A DNA stretch of 64,000 nucleotides from an uncultured Clostridia bacterium (GTDB lineage Bacteria > Bacillota > Clostridia > TANB77 > CAG-508). The DNA lies in assembly GCA_944392485.1 (NCBI GenBank), contig CALXWO010000007.1, positions 16,843 to 80,842 of the forward strand. The letters run 5' to 3'. The stretch's first letter is position 1. Every line of letters begins with the position of its first letter. The notes beneath the pieces were generated by a model. That model had not been told where the DNA came from and did not search any database. It saw only the letters and a program-made list of their open reading frames with translations. Shown here one piece after another: positions 29,091-37,259 of this stretch. The position numbers and the translations under genes were made by a program.

Positions 29091-29828
29091 TTAATCTAAA
29101 GTAATTCCTACGTTTTCAACCACAAATTTTGCTTGTAATGTATATCCGTCGCTTGGAATACTATTAGTTTGTGTCTCAGTTTCTTGTGAGGTTGTGTCGG
29201 TTGTGTCTTCTGAAGTTTCTGTATTTTCCTCTTCTTGGTTATTCATATTATTTATTATTGAATTGTTTTCCTCAGCATTTTTATTTTCGTCTTCTTCACT
29301 ATCTATTTGAGAAGTAATAGTAAAGTTCTTTATTTCAAAATTTAATTCTTCATCATTTTCTATATCATATAAATAATCTGTTATACTTGTATAACTTCCT
29401 AGCAATGTAAACTGTAAATCATAAACATCTTTTGTTCCTGTAGCTACTAAGTCTAATGTTAAAGATTGTACTCCTCTTTCTTTTCTATAATTTCCTAAAA
29501 TTGTCCATAAATAATGTATTTTGTATTTTTTTACTTCTAAGCTTGTCATTGCGTTTTCTTCATTGCTATATAATTTTTTGTTTTCATATTGCTGTTTGCT
29601 TATTTTAAGCTGTCTTATAGCATTCTCTAGTCCTTCTACTTCTTCAGGATATGTTTTATTTGCTAATATATTAGCTTCTTCAAAGTCTGAGTTTAGTTTG
29701 CCATTTGCTTCTTTTATTCCTGAAATACTCTGTACTTTTAAAGGACCAATATTTACTCCTTTTGCAACAGCAAAATATCCTAAAATTAATAATAATATAA
29801 TTAAAATAGAAATTAGTATTTTTTTCAC
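29091..29828 (-). CDS. PilO-like pilus alignment protein
   Basis: A 245-residue protein with one N-terminal membrane helix (ILISILIILLLILGYFAVA), a coiled-coil (residues about 40-90) and a ferredoxin-like fold. The fold is typical of PilO (SLTLDLVATGTKDVYDLQF, then ITDYLYDIENDEELNFEIKN in part). A Thr/Glu/Asn-rich insert separates this from the last strand. In the alignment complex it would pair with the PilN part of the preceding gene. An AGGAG site precedes the ATG. Confidence 0.75.
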   Translation of the reverse strand: MKKILISILIILLLILGYFAVAKGVNIGPLKVQSISGIKEANGKLNSDFEEANILANKTYPEEVEGLENAIRQLKISKQQYENKKLYSNEENAMTSLEVKKYKIHYLWTILGNYRKERGVQSLTLDLVATGTKDVYDLQFTLLGSYTSITDYLYDIENDEELNFEIKNFTITSQIDSEEDENKNAEENNSIINNMNNQEEENTETSEDTTDTTSQETETQTNSIPSDGYTLQAKFVVENVGITLD

Positions 29829-29853
29829 GATTTTCTCCTCTTTTTTTAAGCTT

Positions 29854-31503
29854 TTAGTATGGTAAATTTCCTGTTATTGTAACTAAAACAAAGTCTCCTT
29901 GTTTTTCTCCTGAAGTTGAAGTAACATCTGTTAGGATTCCTTCATTTTTAATTTTTGCTATAAAATATCCTAATTGCTCATATTCTTTTGATTGTGCTAA
30001 TATAACTACTTGCTTATCTGTTTGATTTTGTATAGACAAAAGTTGTACTTCTTTAGGGATATTAAACATTATTTCTGTTAAAAAGTTTGGCAATGCATTC
30101 TTTTTAGCATAGCTTTCTGTAATTCTGTTATTAGCCTCATCTATTTGAGCTATCATATCATCATATTGTGCTTTTCTATCTGTTACAAGTTTTGTATTAT
30201 TTGTTATTTTTGACACTTCTGCTTTAGATTCATTAATATATGAATTTATTTCTTGTTCTTTATCAGAAATTTGCTTATTAATAAATCCAGAAAAAGCTCC
30301 ATACACTAATATTATAGCAAGCAAAGACACAGCTGTTCTTATCATGTTTATTTCTATTTGATCTAATGCTTTTTTAAAGTCCGAAGTAAATAATTCTTTT
30401 AATTTATCTAATATATTTGTATTAGAGTTTATATTGCCTGATTTTTTTCCTTTTTTTGGACCGTTCCCAATATCAATTGATTGATTTAATTTTTCTAAAG
30501 CACTTACTTTTTTAAAGTTAATTTCTTTTACACCTATGCCAACACCTTGTAATCCTAATGATATTGCTGAATTAACCTCTAAATAATCTTTAATATTTAT
30601 TTTTAAATTTGATTTATTTATAAAATATGGAAATAATATTTCGCACTTTTTATCTGGGAAATTTTCTTGGAAGTATAAGTCAATATTATTAATAACTGCT
30701 GCAAGCCCTGTAATATAAATTTCTTGTATATCTAATTGACTATTTTTTATACTTTCTTTAATTTCTTCTACTATGCTATATAATACTGGCATAATATCTT
30801 CCATATATTCATTTTCTTCTATTTGAAGATTTCTACCTTGAGATGTATATATTGTTGTATTTTTACATATTTCATATGCTTTTGCATATGAGTTTTCTTT
30901 TGTTATTATGTTTTCAAATATTTGATCCATTCCCCTGTTTATTTTGTCTGCTCTATATGTTTTACCATCAATAATATAAGTAATAGAAGTATCTTTTTCT
31001 ATATTAACTATTACTTTATTCTTGCTATTGTTTTTTAATAAGTTTGTAATTGTAAGTGGTAATGGAGATAAATTATTAACTCTGTATCCTGATAACAATT
31101 GTAGCCTTGATGCAATACTAGATTTTTCTACATATGAATAAATACTTATTAATTTATCTCTATCTTCTAAATTTGGAACCAAAATATTTCTATATTCTAA
31201 AGCATTATAATTTTTACCATTTTCATTACAGAAATATTCAAATTCAGTTTTAGCAGCTTTATCTATGTCTTTTTTGTTTAGCAAACTAAATAAATTAGCA
31301 TAAGTATAATTTTCGTCTAAAAGATTCACACTAATAGGAGTTCTAAAACTAAATGTTTCACTAACAATTTGTTTTATTGCATCATAAATATTGTCATAAA
31401 ATTTTATTCCATATGAATCTATTTTTACATTATCGTGATCTTTAGAAACTTTTGCATATTTAATTAAATTATTTTCGATATAAAGTCCTAAACAACTTGA
31501 CAT
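29854..31503 (-). CDS. PilM-PilN fusion protein
   Basis: A 549-residue protein. The first 340 residues are a PilM actin-like ATPase (MSSCLGLYIENNLIKYAKVS, then INRGMDQIFENIIT and the EIYITGLAAVINNI phosphate-2 region). After a linker a single membrane helix (MIRTAVSLLAIILVYGAFSG) and a PilN periplasmic-type domain follow (VQLLSIQNQTDKQVVILAQS). The ATG at 31503 is preferred because AAGGAG stands 7 bases before it. The longer frame upstream lacks a site. PilM and PilN are usually separate, so the fusion is notable but known in Firmicutes-like clusters. Confidence 0.8.
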   Translation of the reverse strand: MSSCLGLYIENNLIKYAKVSKDHDNVKIDSYGIKFYDNIYDAIKQIVSETFSFRTPISVNLLDENYTYANLFSLLNKKDIDKAAKTEFEYFCNENGKNYNALEYRNILVPNLEDRDKLISIYSYVEKSSIASRLQLLSGYRVNNLSPLPLTITNLLKNNSKNKVIVNIEKDTSITYIIDGKTYRADKINRGMDQIFENIITKENSYAKAYEICKNTTIYTSQGRNLQIEENEYMEDIMPVLYSIVEEIKESIKNSQLDIQEIYITGLAAVINNIDLYFQENFPDKKCEILFPYFINKSNLKINIKDYLEVNSAISLGLQGVGIGVKEINFKKVSALEKLNQSIDIGNGPKKGKKSGNINSNTNILDKLKELFTSDFKKALDQIEINMIRTAVSLLAIILVYGAFSGFINKQISDKEQEINSYINESKAEVSKITNNTKLVTDRKAQYDDMIAQIDEANNRITESYAKKNALPNFLTEIMFNIPKEVQLLSIQNQTDKQVVILAQSKEYEQLGYFIAKIKNEGILTDVTSTSGEKQGDFVLVTITGNLPY

Positions 31504-31763
31504 TTTTTTCTCCTTAGTTTTATTATTATGATTTCTTGTTTTTTTTATTTGATACTTGAACATTTTTTTAATTTTTACAAAATATTCAAAAGCAACAATT
31601 TTTTTCATCATTATTTTATATTAAATTACCCAAAAGTCAATAATCTTAGAGCAATTGTAACGTAATTGTAATATAAATGTAATATACGGTTTTTGAAATA
31701 AATTTGTATATTTATAACATTTTTGGAAAGTATATAGATATCAAAATATTTGGAGGGTTTAGT
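31504..31763. promoter_or_regulatory. Divergent promoter region, pilus operon / spoVA operon
   Basis: A 260 bp, very A+T-rich gap between divergent operons. It contains the short repeat GTAACGTAATTGTAATATAAATG (partly direct copies of GTAAT) and TATA-like hexamers on both strands. I cannot assign sigma-factor boxes with confidence. Confidence 0.4.
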
Positions 31764-31994
31764 ATGACTGTTGAAAAACATTTAAGAGTTACAGGTGTCT
31801 CTAATGTTTCTTGGAAAGATGCCATAAATAAAACAATTATTGAGGCTTCTAAAACAATTGATTATATTACATCTATTAAAGTTTTAGAACAAAAGGCTAA
31901 AATCGATGGCAATAAAATTATTGAATACTATTCTACTATTGATTTATGTTTTAGCATTGATGAAGAAAGACTTACAAAAAAGGAGAATTTTTAA
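31764..31994 (+). CDS. Dodecin-family protein
   Basis: A 76-residue small protein starting at ATG 31764 after GGAGGG (an in-frame upstream ATG lacks a site). The pattern VTGVSNVSWKDAINKTIIEASKT and a final beta pair (KIIEYYSTIDLCFSID) match the dodecin beta-alpha-beta-beta fold. Dodecins are flavin-storing or binding dodecamers. Its stop overlaps the start of spoVAC, so the two are translationally coupled. This makes a dodecin-like protein the first gene of a spoVA operon. Confidence 0.75.
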   Translation: MTVEKHLRVTGVSNVSWKDAINKTIIEASKTIDYITSIKVLEQKAKIDGNKIIEYYSTIDLCFSIDEERLTKKENF

Positions 31995-32452
31995 TGAAAA
32001 AAATTAACACTCAAAAAGAATACCAAGAATATGTAAATAAAAAGTCCCCTAATTCTCCCATTTTTAAAAATTGTTTAAATGCTTTTTTGGTTGGCGGATT
32101 AATTTGCGTAATTGGTCAATTTATAATGGAATTTTGCAAATTCAGAGGCTTAAGTACAGATTTGAGTTCTACAATTACATCTGTAATTTTAATATTTTTA
32201 AGTGCCTTTCTTACTTCGCTAAATATTTTTAATAAAATTGGTAAATTTGCAGGTGCAGGCTCTCTTGTTCCAATTACAGGATTTGCAAATTCTATTGTTT
32301 CGCCTTCTATTGAGTATAAATCAGAAGGATATATTATGGGTGTGGGTGCCAAGATGTTTACTGTTGCAGGTCCTGTGCTTGTCTATGGAATATCTACTTC
32401 TATATTAGTTGGAATTATATATTTGATTTTTAATATGCAATCTATGGTATAA
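31994..32452 (+). CDS. spoVAC: Stage V sporulation protein AC
   Basis: Membrane component of the SpoVA channel that moves dipicolinic acid into the forespore and out on germination. The 152 residues hold several membrane segments with the family blocks CLNAFLVGGLICVIGQF, GKFAGAGSLVPITGFANSI and GAKMFTVAGPVLVYGI. An AGGAGAATTTT site precedes ATG 31994. The stop TAA coincides with the left end of a repeat element. spoVAD and spoVAE follow. No in-frame CGG. Confidence 0.95.
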   Translation: MKKINTQKEYQEYVNKKSPNSPIFKNCLNAFLVGGLICVIGQFIMEFCKFRGLSTDLSSTITSVILIFLSAFLTSLNIFNKIGKFAGAGSLVPITGFANSIVSPSIEYKSEGYIMGVGAKMFTVAGPVLVYGISTSILVGIIYLIFNMQSMV

Positions 32453-32694
32453 ATTGTAATTTGCTTTGCAAATTACAGTTAAAAGTTAAGAGTGAAGAGT
32501 TAAAAGTAATTGTTGATTTTTTGTTGAAATCAACAAAAAATCTTCATTTACTATTCACTTTTCACTTTTAGTTCTTAACTATTGTAATTTGCGTGTGTTC
32601 GGGTGAATTCAGGACAGTCCCAAAAATCCCCATGTTTGGTGATTTTTAGGGACAGTCCCTAGAATTCCCCCTCACACACAAATTACAATTTACG
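32450..32694. repeat. Composite palindromic element between spoVAC and spoVAD
   Basis: Begins with the spoVAC TAA as TAAATTGTAATTTG. It contains a family-B unit (arms of TTAAAAGTTAAGAGTGAAG type, core GTTGAAATCAAC) and then a second unit with AGGACAGTCCC / GGGACAGTCCCT palindromes. The end is CAAATTACAATTTA, just before the spoVAD GAGGAGG site. It appears to be two elements nested or in tandem. Confidence 0.8.
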
Positions 32695-32704
32695 AGGAGG
32701 TTTT

Positions 32705-33716
32705 ATGCAAAAATTAGGTAAACAAACTATTAAATTTGATAATCCAATTTCAATTTTAGAGACTTCTTCTATTGTTGGTCCTAAAGAATCAGAGGGTCCT
32801 TTAGCTAATTTTTTTGATAAATGCTTAGATGACGAATTTTGGGGAGAAAAAACATGGGAAAAAGCAGAAAGTAAAATAATTAAGGAAACGGTTAATTCCA
32901 GTATTATAAAATCAAAACTTTCTGTAGATCAAATTGATTATTGTTTTGCTGGAGACTTATTAAACCAATGTATTTCATCTAGTTTTGGATTAAGAGATTT
33001 AGGCATTCCTTTTTTCGGAATTTTTGGTGCTTGCTCGACTTTTGTTGAAGCATTGAGTCTTGCTTCTGTTTTTATAGGTTCTGGCAGTGCATCAAATATA
33101 ATTGCGGCCACATCTAGCCATTTTTGTAGTGCAGAAAAACAATTTAGATTCCCCCTAGAACTTGGAAACCAAAGGCCTCCTTCATCCCAATGGACAGTAA
33201 CAGGAGCAGGCTCTGCAATTGTATCAAAAAATCGGAAAAGGGCCATATATAACTAGCATTACAACAGGAAAAATAATAGATATGGGTATTAAAGACGCAA
33301 ATAATATGGGTGCTGCAATGGCTCCCGCGTTTGTAGATACACTTTTAACTCATTTTAAAGAAACAGGCAGAACTCCAAATTATTATGATGGAATTTTTTC
33401 TGGAGATTTGGGGTATATTGGAAAAGAAATTGCAATAGAATTATGCAATAGCAATGGTTATAACATAAAAAACAACTACAATGATTGTGGAGTAATGATT
33501 TTTGATAAAGAAAAACAAGATACTCATTCTGGTGGTTCTGGTTGTGCATGTTGCGGAACAGTTTTTTCTGGATACTTATTTAATCAGTTAAAGCAAAAGA
33601 AATTAAATAAAATTCTACTTGTTGCAACAGGTGCATTAACAAATGCAACTACCTCTCAACAAGGCGAATCCATCCCCGGTATTGCTCATGCAATTTCTAT
33701 AGAAAACTCGATTTAA
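32705..33716 (+). CDS. spoVAD: Stage V sporulation protein AD, with one CGG +1 recoding site
   Basis: Thiolase-fold dipicolinic-acid-binding subunit of the SpoVA complex. Skipping the C of CGG at 33233 yields 336 residues. FDNPISILETSSIVGPKES at the start, FFGIFGACSTFVEAL (the thiolase-like Cys region) and AATSSHFCSAEKQFRFPLE lead to AIVSKN-GKGPYITSITTG. The shift lies at Gly177. SGDLGYIGKEIA and HSGGSGCACCGTVFSGYL end the protein. Zero frame stops seven codons after CGG. Its TAA stop is again the start of a repeat element. Confidence 0.93.
33233..33235 (+). other. CGG +1 recoding site in spoVAD
   Basis: Zero frame AAA AAT CGG AAA AGG. The family frame is AAA AAT (C) GGA AAA GGG CCA, giving NGKGP. 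Confidence 0.88.
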
Positions 33717-33893
33717 ATTGTAATTTGTGTGATTGTATTTTGTTTTTGGAATTTGGTTTTTCGCTGTAGGGGGCGCTGTCTTCGGCGCCCCGTATACCCG
33801 ATTTTCGGGTCGCCCAGGAGTGCGACCCCTACAACGTTGAGGAAACGACCCATCAAGAACCGTCCCATTTGAGACACATACAAATTACAATTT
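33714..33893. repeat. Palindromic repeat element, family A copy 2
   Basis: About 180 bp, near-identical to the elements at 6505 (inverted) and 55392 (same orientation). It starts at the spoVAD stop TAA and ends CAAATTACAATTTG shortly before the spoVAE site. It contains the GGCGCC and GGGTCGCCC hairpin arms. Confidence 0.88.
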
Positions 33894-33910
33894 GTAGAAA
33901 GGAATATATT

Positions 33911-34302
33911 ATGCAGGATTTTTTTAATAATTTAGATTGGATGCAAATTTTAAGGGCTTTTGTGGTAGGTGGTCTAATATGTATAATTGGTCAGATTTTA
34001 ATAGACAAAACTAAATTAACTTCTGCAAGAATACTTGTTATTTTTGTAACCACTGGTGCAATTTTACGGAGGTTTGCGGGATTTATCAATATTTAGTTGA
34101 TTTTGCTGGAGCTGGTGCAACAGTACCTTTAACTGGATTTGGCAATCTTCTTGCAAAAGGAGCAATTCAAAAAGTTCAAGAAACTGGACTAATTGGTGCT
34201 TTTACTGGAGGAACTGCTGCCGCCGCCGGAGGAATTGCCGCTGCCATTTTCTTTGGATATATTGCTTCACTTGTTTCAAAACCTAAAATGAAGAAGCAAT
34301 AA
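33911..34302 (+). CDS. spoVAE: Stage V sporulation protein AE, with two CGG +1 recoding sites
   Basis: Small membrane subunit of the dipicolinic acid channel. ATG 33911 follows GAAAGGAAT. The zero frame meets CGG at 34067. Skipping C gives GGA GGT TTG and at once a second in-frame CGG at 34077. Skipping again gives GGG ATT TAT. The result, LGGLGIYQYLVDFAGAGATV then LTGFGNLLAKGAI, is the SpoVAE signature. The 129-residue product ends at TAA 34302. Both shifts are needed, because after one shift a stop follows within a few codons. A terminator closes the operon. Confidence 0.92.
34067..34069 (+). other. CGG +1 recoding site in spoVAE (site 1)
   Basis: Zero frame ATT TTA CGG AGG. The family frame is TTA (C) GGA GGT TTG. 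Confidence 0.88.
34077..34079 (+). other. CGG +1 recoding site in spoVAE (site 2)
   Basis: In the frame set by site 1 the next codons are GGA GGT TTG CGG GAT. The family frame is TTG (C) GGG ATT TAT. Confidence 0.88.
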
Positions 34303-34338
34303 AAAAGGAATTGAATTTGTTTTCAATTCCTTTTTTAT
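34303..34338 (+). terminator. Terminator of the spoVA operon
   Basis: AAAAAGGAATTGAA / TTCAATTCCTTTTT hairpin with T-run right after spoVAE. It may also serve rplT from the other strand. Confidence 0.9.
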
Positions 34339-34349
34339 AAATTATTTAA

Positions 34350-34700
34350 CTATGCTTTTTTTGCGATTTCTGCAATTTCTGCAAATGCTTTACTGTCGTT
34401 TACAGCTAAATCTGCTAACATTTTTCTATTAATTGTAACATTAGCCTTTTTTAATCCTGCTATCATTTTGCTATATGTTGTTCCATTCATTCTTGCAGCT
34501 GCGTTTATTCTTGTAATCCATAATTTTCTAAAATCACTTTTTTTATCTTTTCTTCCAACATATGCATATGATAAAGATTTTAATACTGCTTGATTTGCAT
34601 TTCTAAATCTATAGCTTTTTGCTCCAAAGTATCCTTTTGCTTGTTTTAATACTTTTTTATGTTTTTTTCTTGTTATTCTTGCTGTTTTTACTCTTGCCAT
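34350..34700 (-). CDS. rplT: Ribosomal protein L20
   Basis: Large-subunit assembly protein that also autoregulates its operon in Firmicutes. The 116 residues are typical: [40 protein letters not shown] and [16 protein letters not shown]. It is the last gene of infC-rpmI-rplT and is followed by a shared hairpin. No in-frame CGG. Confidence 0.97.
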   Translation of the reverse strand: MARVKTARITRKKHKKVLKQAKGYFGAKSYRFRNANQAVLKSLSYAYVGRKDKKSDFRKLWITRINAAARMNGTTYSKMIAGLKKANVTINRKMLADLAVNDSKAFAEIAEIAKKA

Positions 34701-34713
34701 TTATTTTCCCTCC

Positions 34714-34914
34714 TTAATTTCCGTATGGTAATAACTTCTTAACACCTGCTTCGCATGTTTTATCTGCGTAAGCACTTACTCTTCTTGACATTTTTTGTCT
34801 TTTTGTTTTTGTTGCTAATCTATGTCTAGAATTAGCTGATGTTCTTTTTACTTTTCCTTTTGCTGTATAAGAATATCTTTTTGCAGCTGCTTTATTTGTT
34901 TTTAACTTTGGCAT
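34714..34914 (-). CDS. rpmI: Ribosomal protein L35
   Basis: A 66-residue basic ribosomal protein: MPKLKTNKAAAKRYSYTAKG at the start, then KVKRTSANSRHRLATKTKRQ. It is the second gene of infC-rpmI-rplT. An AGGAGG site stands before the ATG. Normal length. Confidence 0.97.
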   Translation of the reverse strand: MPKLKTNKAAAKRYSYTAKGKVKRTSANSRHRLATKTKRQKMSRRVSAYADKTCEAGVKKLLPYGN

Positions 34915-34932
34915 TTTTTTACCTCCTTAAGA

Positions 34933-35454
34933 TTATTTATTATTATTTGGTGCTAGTATTATAAACATATTTTTTCCTTCTAATAAAGGTTTCTTTTCTA
35001 AAACTGAAACTTCTGACAATTCTTCTGAAAATTTGTTTAATACTTGCTCACCTAATTTTACATAGTTTAATTCTCTGCCTCTAAATCTAACAGTAATTTT
35101 AACTTTGTTTCCATCATTTAAAAACTTTTTTGCATTTTTTACTTTAAAATTAAAATCGTGTTCTTCTATATTTGGTGTAACTCTTAATTCTTTTAATTCA
35201 AAAGTTTTTTGTTTTTTCTTAGATTCTTTTTCTTTTTTTGCTTGCTCAAATTTGTATTTGCCATAATCCATTAATTTACACACAGGATTGTTTGGATTTG
35301 AAGAAACTAAAACCAAATCCATATTTTTATCCATAGCAAAATTTATAGCATCTCTTATTGGCATTTTCTCTAATTTTTCCCCATTGTTGTCTATTACCTG
35401 AACTTCTTTGAATCTTATTTGTTCGTTTATTAATAGGTCTTGTTTTATATTAAT
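34933..35454 (-). CDS. infC: Translation initiation factor IF-3 with a non-AUG start
   Basis: IF-3 prevents premature 70S formation and discriminates start codons. The first in-frame ATG (35364) is too late, since the N-terminal domain LLINEQIRFKEVQVIDNNGE is encoded upstream of it. The only starts behind the GGAGGTGA site are ATT at 35454 and ATA at 35448, both codons IF-3 itself rejects. This allows the classic autoregulation known for infC. ATA has the better 9-base spacing. The product is 173 residues from ATT. The C-domain has DYGKYKFEQAKKEKE, VKITVRFRGREL and LAPNNNK. Confidence 0.9.
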   Translation of the reverse strand: MNIKQDLLINEQIRFKEVQVIDNNGEKLEKMPIRDAINFAMDKNMDLVLVSSNPNNPVCKLMDYGKYKFEQAKKEKESKKKQKTFELKELRVTPNIEEHDFNFKVKNAKKFLNDGNKVKITVRFRGRELNYVKLGEQVLNKFSEELSEVSVLEKKPLLEGKNMFIILAPNNNK

Positions 35455-35770
35455 TCACCTCCAGACAAATGAAAATCTTCGTCTTGCGTTGTCAAACTTC
35501 ATTCAAAATTTTTCGATGTACTTTTGTACTATCTTAAAATTTTTCATTTGTTTTCCTAGCAATACTCGTTTTTGATTTGTCTCACCTTTCTTCTTTTTAG
35601 TAAAACAAATTAAAAAACTTGTTCTAAAGAACAAGTTGATCCAAATCAATATTTATATTACCTATTTTATTTATAATTTAAATATTTACCTTTTTCCATT
35701 ATGGTTAAGGTGAGAAATGGATTCTTCTTCTTTAACTTTATAAATAATAACCTATTTTTTTAAAAAAGTC
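35455..35770 (-). promoter_or_regulatory. infC-rpmI-rplT leader with attenuator hairpin
   Basis: A long untranslated leader upstream of infC. On the minus strand it contains AACTTGTTC TTTA GAACAAGTT followed by a T-run (35614-35640), a good intrinsic terminator placed before the coding region. A pairing region TCTCACCTT/AAGGTGAGA lies further up (near 35712 and 35582). This resembles an L20-type autoregulatory leader, in which L20 binding favours termination. Function is inferred from position. Confidence 0.6.
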
Positions 35771-35799
35771 AATGCTTTTTGTTGACTTTTTTAAATTTA

Positions 35800-35915
35800 T
35801 ATATTAAAATAGTTTGGTACGAATATTTGCACGAATATATTTATCCTATTACCCGGTAGACAAAATATTTTCTTGCAATATTAATTATATTATATAAGGG
35901 AGGAACTTTTTTAAT
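35800..35915 (+). promoter_or_regulatory. Promoter/leader of rplM-rpsI
   Basis: About 115 bp upstream of rplM contain TTGCACGAATATATTTATCC and a small ACCCGGT hairpin. It could hold the promoter and a short L13-type leader. I see no decisive motif. Confidence 0.35.
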
Positions 35916-36353
35916 ATGAATAATACAACATATATGGCAAAAAAAGGTGAACTTGAAAGTAAATGGTATATAATAGATGCTAGTAATAAGCCATTAGGTA
36001 GAGTAGCTGCTGAGGCTGCAAAATTATTAAGAGGAAAACATAAACCAACATTTACACCAAATCAAGATACAGGTGATCACGTTATTATATTAAATGTAAA
36101 AGACGTTATTTTAACAGGAAAAAAATTAGATCAAAAAATATATAGACATCATTCAGGATATATTGGAGGAATGAAAGAAACATCAGCAAGAGATATGCTT
36201 TCTAAAAATCCAGAAAAAGCTATGCTTCTTGCAATAAAAGGAATGTTACCTCATAATAGACTAGGAAGAAAAATGATTAATAAAGTAAGAATTTATGCTG
36301 GAGCAGAACATGAAAACCAAGCACAAAAACCTGAAATTTGGGAGGTAAAATAA
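35916..36353 (+). CDS. rplM: Ribosomal protein L13
   Basis: Early-assembling large-subunit protein. The 145 residues show [58 protein letters not shown] and [14 protein letters not shown], all diagnostic. AGGGAGGAA precedes ATG. rpsI begins one base after its stop, forming the standard pair. Confidence 0.97.
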   Translation: MNNTTYMAKKGELESKWYIIDASNKPLGRVAAEAAKLLRGKHKPTFTPNQDTGDHVIILNVKDVILTGKKLDQKIYRHHSGYIGGMKETSARDMLSKNPEKAMLLAIKGMLPHNRLGRKMINKVRIYAGAEHENQAQKPEIWEVK

Positions 36354-36354
36354 T

Positions 36355-36759
36355 ATGGCAGCAAAAAAAGAAAAAATAACATTTTATGGAACAGGTAGAA
36401 GAAAAAAATCAATAGCAAGAGTAAGAATTACAAATGGAAATGGCAAAATTACAATAAACAATAAAACTCTTGATGAATTCTTTGGTATTGAAACTTTAAA
36501 AGTTATAGTAAAACAACCTTTAGTTTCAACAAATTCATTAGATAAATTTGATGTTGTAGCCAAAGTTACTGGCGGTGGAATTAGTGGTCAAGCAGGTGCT
36601 GTAAGACATGGTATTGCAAGAGCTTTAGTAGAAGCAAATGCAGAATACAGACCAGTTCTTAAATCAGCAGGTTTCTTAACAAGAGATGCTAGAATGAAAG
36701 AACGTAAAAAATATGGTCTTAAGAAAGCAAGAAAAGCACCACAATTTTCAAAAAGATAA
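36355..36759 (+). CDS. rpsI: Ribosomal protein S9
   Basis: Small-subunit protein whose C-terminal tail contacts P-site tRNA. The 134 residues include [36 protein letters not shown] and the C-terminal [14 protein letters not shown] with the essential terminal Lys-Arg. CGT is used for arginine here. A terminator follows. Confidence 0.97.
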   Translation: MAAKKEKITFYGTGRRKKSIARVRITNGNGKITINNKTLDEFFGIETLKVIVKQPLVSTNSLDKFDVVAKVTGGGISGQAGAVRHGIARALVEANAEYRPVLKSAGFLTRDARMKERKKYGLKKARKAPQFSKR

Positions 36760-36772
36760 TATTAAAACAAAT

Positions 36773-36801
36773 AAAAATCCAGATTTTATTCTGGATTTTT
36801 T
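36773..36801. terminator. Bidirectional terminator
   Basis: AAAAATCCAG / CTGGATTTTT hairpin between the convergent rpsI and DUF6514 genes. Confidence 0.85.
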
Positions 36802-36803
36802 AT

Positions 36804-37055
36804 TTATAAATTTAAATCTTTTTCTATATATTCTGCATTTTCTGGAGTAATTAATTGGCTAGTTAATAATTCTAATATTTCTTTTATTTTTCTTTTTTTA
36901 TTTGTTATATTTTCTATAACTTTGCTGATTAATATCTCATTATTCATCTCTCTTACTATTTCTACTCCATAACCTTTTCCTGTCAATTCATAATATTTTA
37001 TTTTGCTTTGTGAATTTGGTTTGTTAATTTCTACGGTTGCATATAATTCTCTCAA
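36804..37055 (-). CDS. DUF6514-like small protein
   Basis: An 83-residue protein. TTG at 37055 is chosen because AGAGGTG sits seven bases upstream. The longer ATG frame lacks a site and would include the binding site as coding. RELYATVEIN, KYYELTGKGYGVEIV and KEILELLTSQLITPENA resemble DUF6514, a family of unknown function in spore-forming Clostridia. No membrane segment. The upstream 37080-37140 region can fold (AGACAGGGGCTGTCT and GATAGCC...GGCTATC) and may be a leader. Confidence 0.65.
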   Translation of the reverse strand: MRELYATVEINKPNSQSKIKYYELTGKGYGVEIVREMNNEILISKVIENITNKKRKIKEILELLTSQLITPENAEYIEKDLNL

Positions 37056-37197
37056 TTTTTTACACCTCTTTTCTTTTGTGCTTAAAAACAAATAGACAGC
37101 CCCTGTCTTTTGATAGGCAGGTATCTGGCTATCTAGTAAAATAATTATATATTATTCTGGCAGAATAATTTGTCGCATTTTGTTGTTTATGATAAAA

Positions 37198-37238
37198 AAA
37201 ATACAAATGTCGCTTTTGCGTCATTTGTATTTTTTTAG
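37198..37238 (-). terminator. Terminator of the rubrerythrin gene
   Basis: AAATACAAATGACGC / GCGACATTTGTATTT stem with T-run directly after rubrerythrin. Confidence 0.85.
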
Positions 37239-37259
37239 AGTAATTTTTTTACCTTAAAT

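Noticed and set aside
37080..37145. Known metabolite riboswitch upstream of the DUF6514 gene
   Set aside because: Short stems are visible, but I could not match a known riboswitch consensus, so only a possible structured leader is noted.
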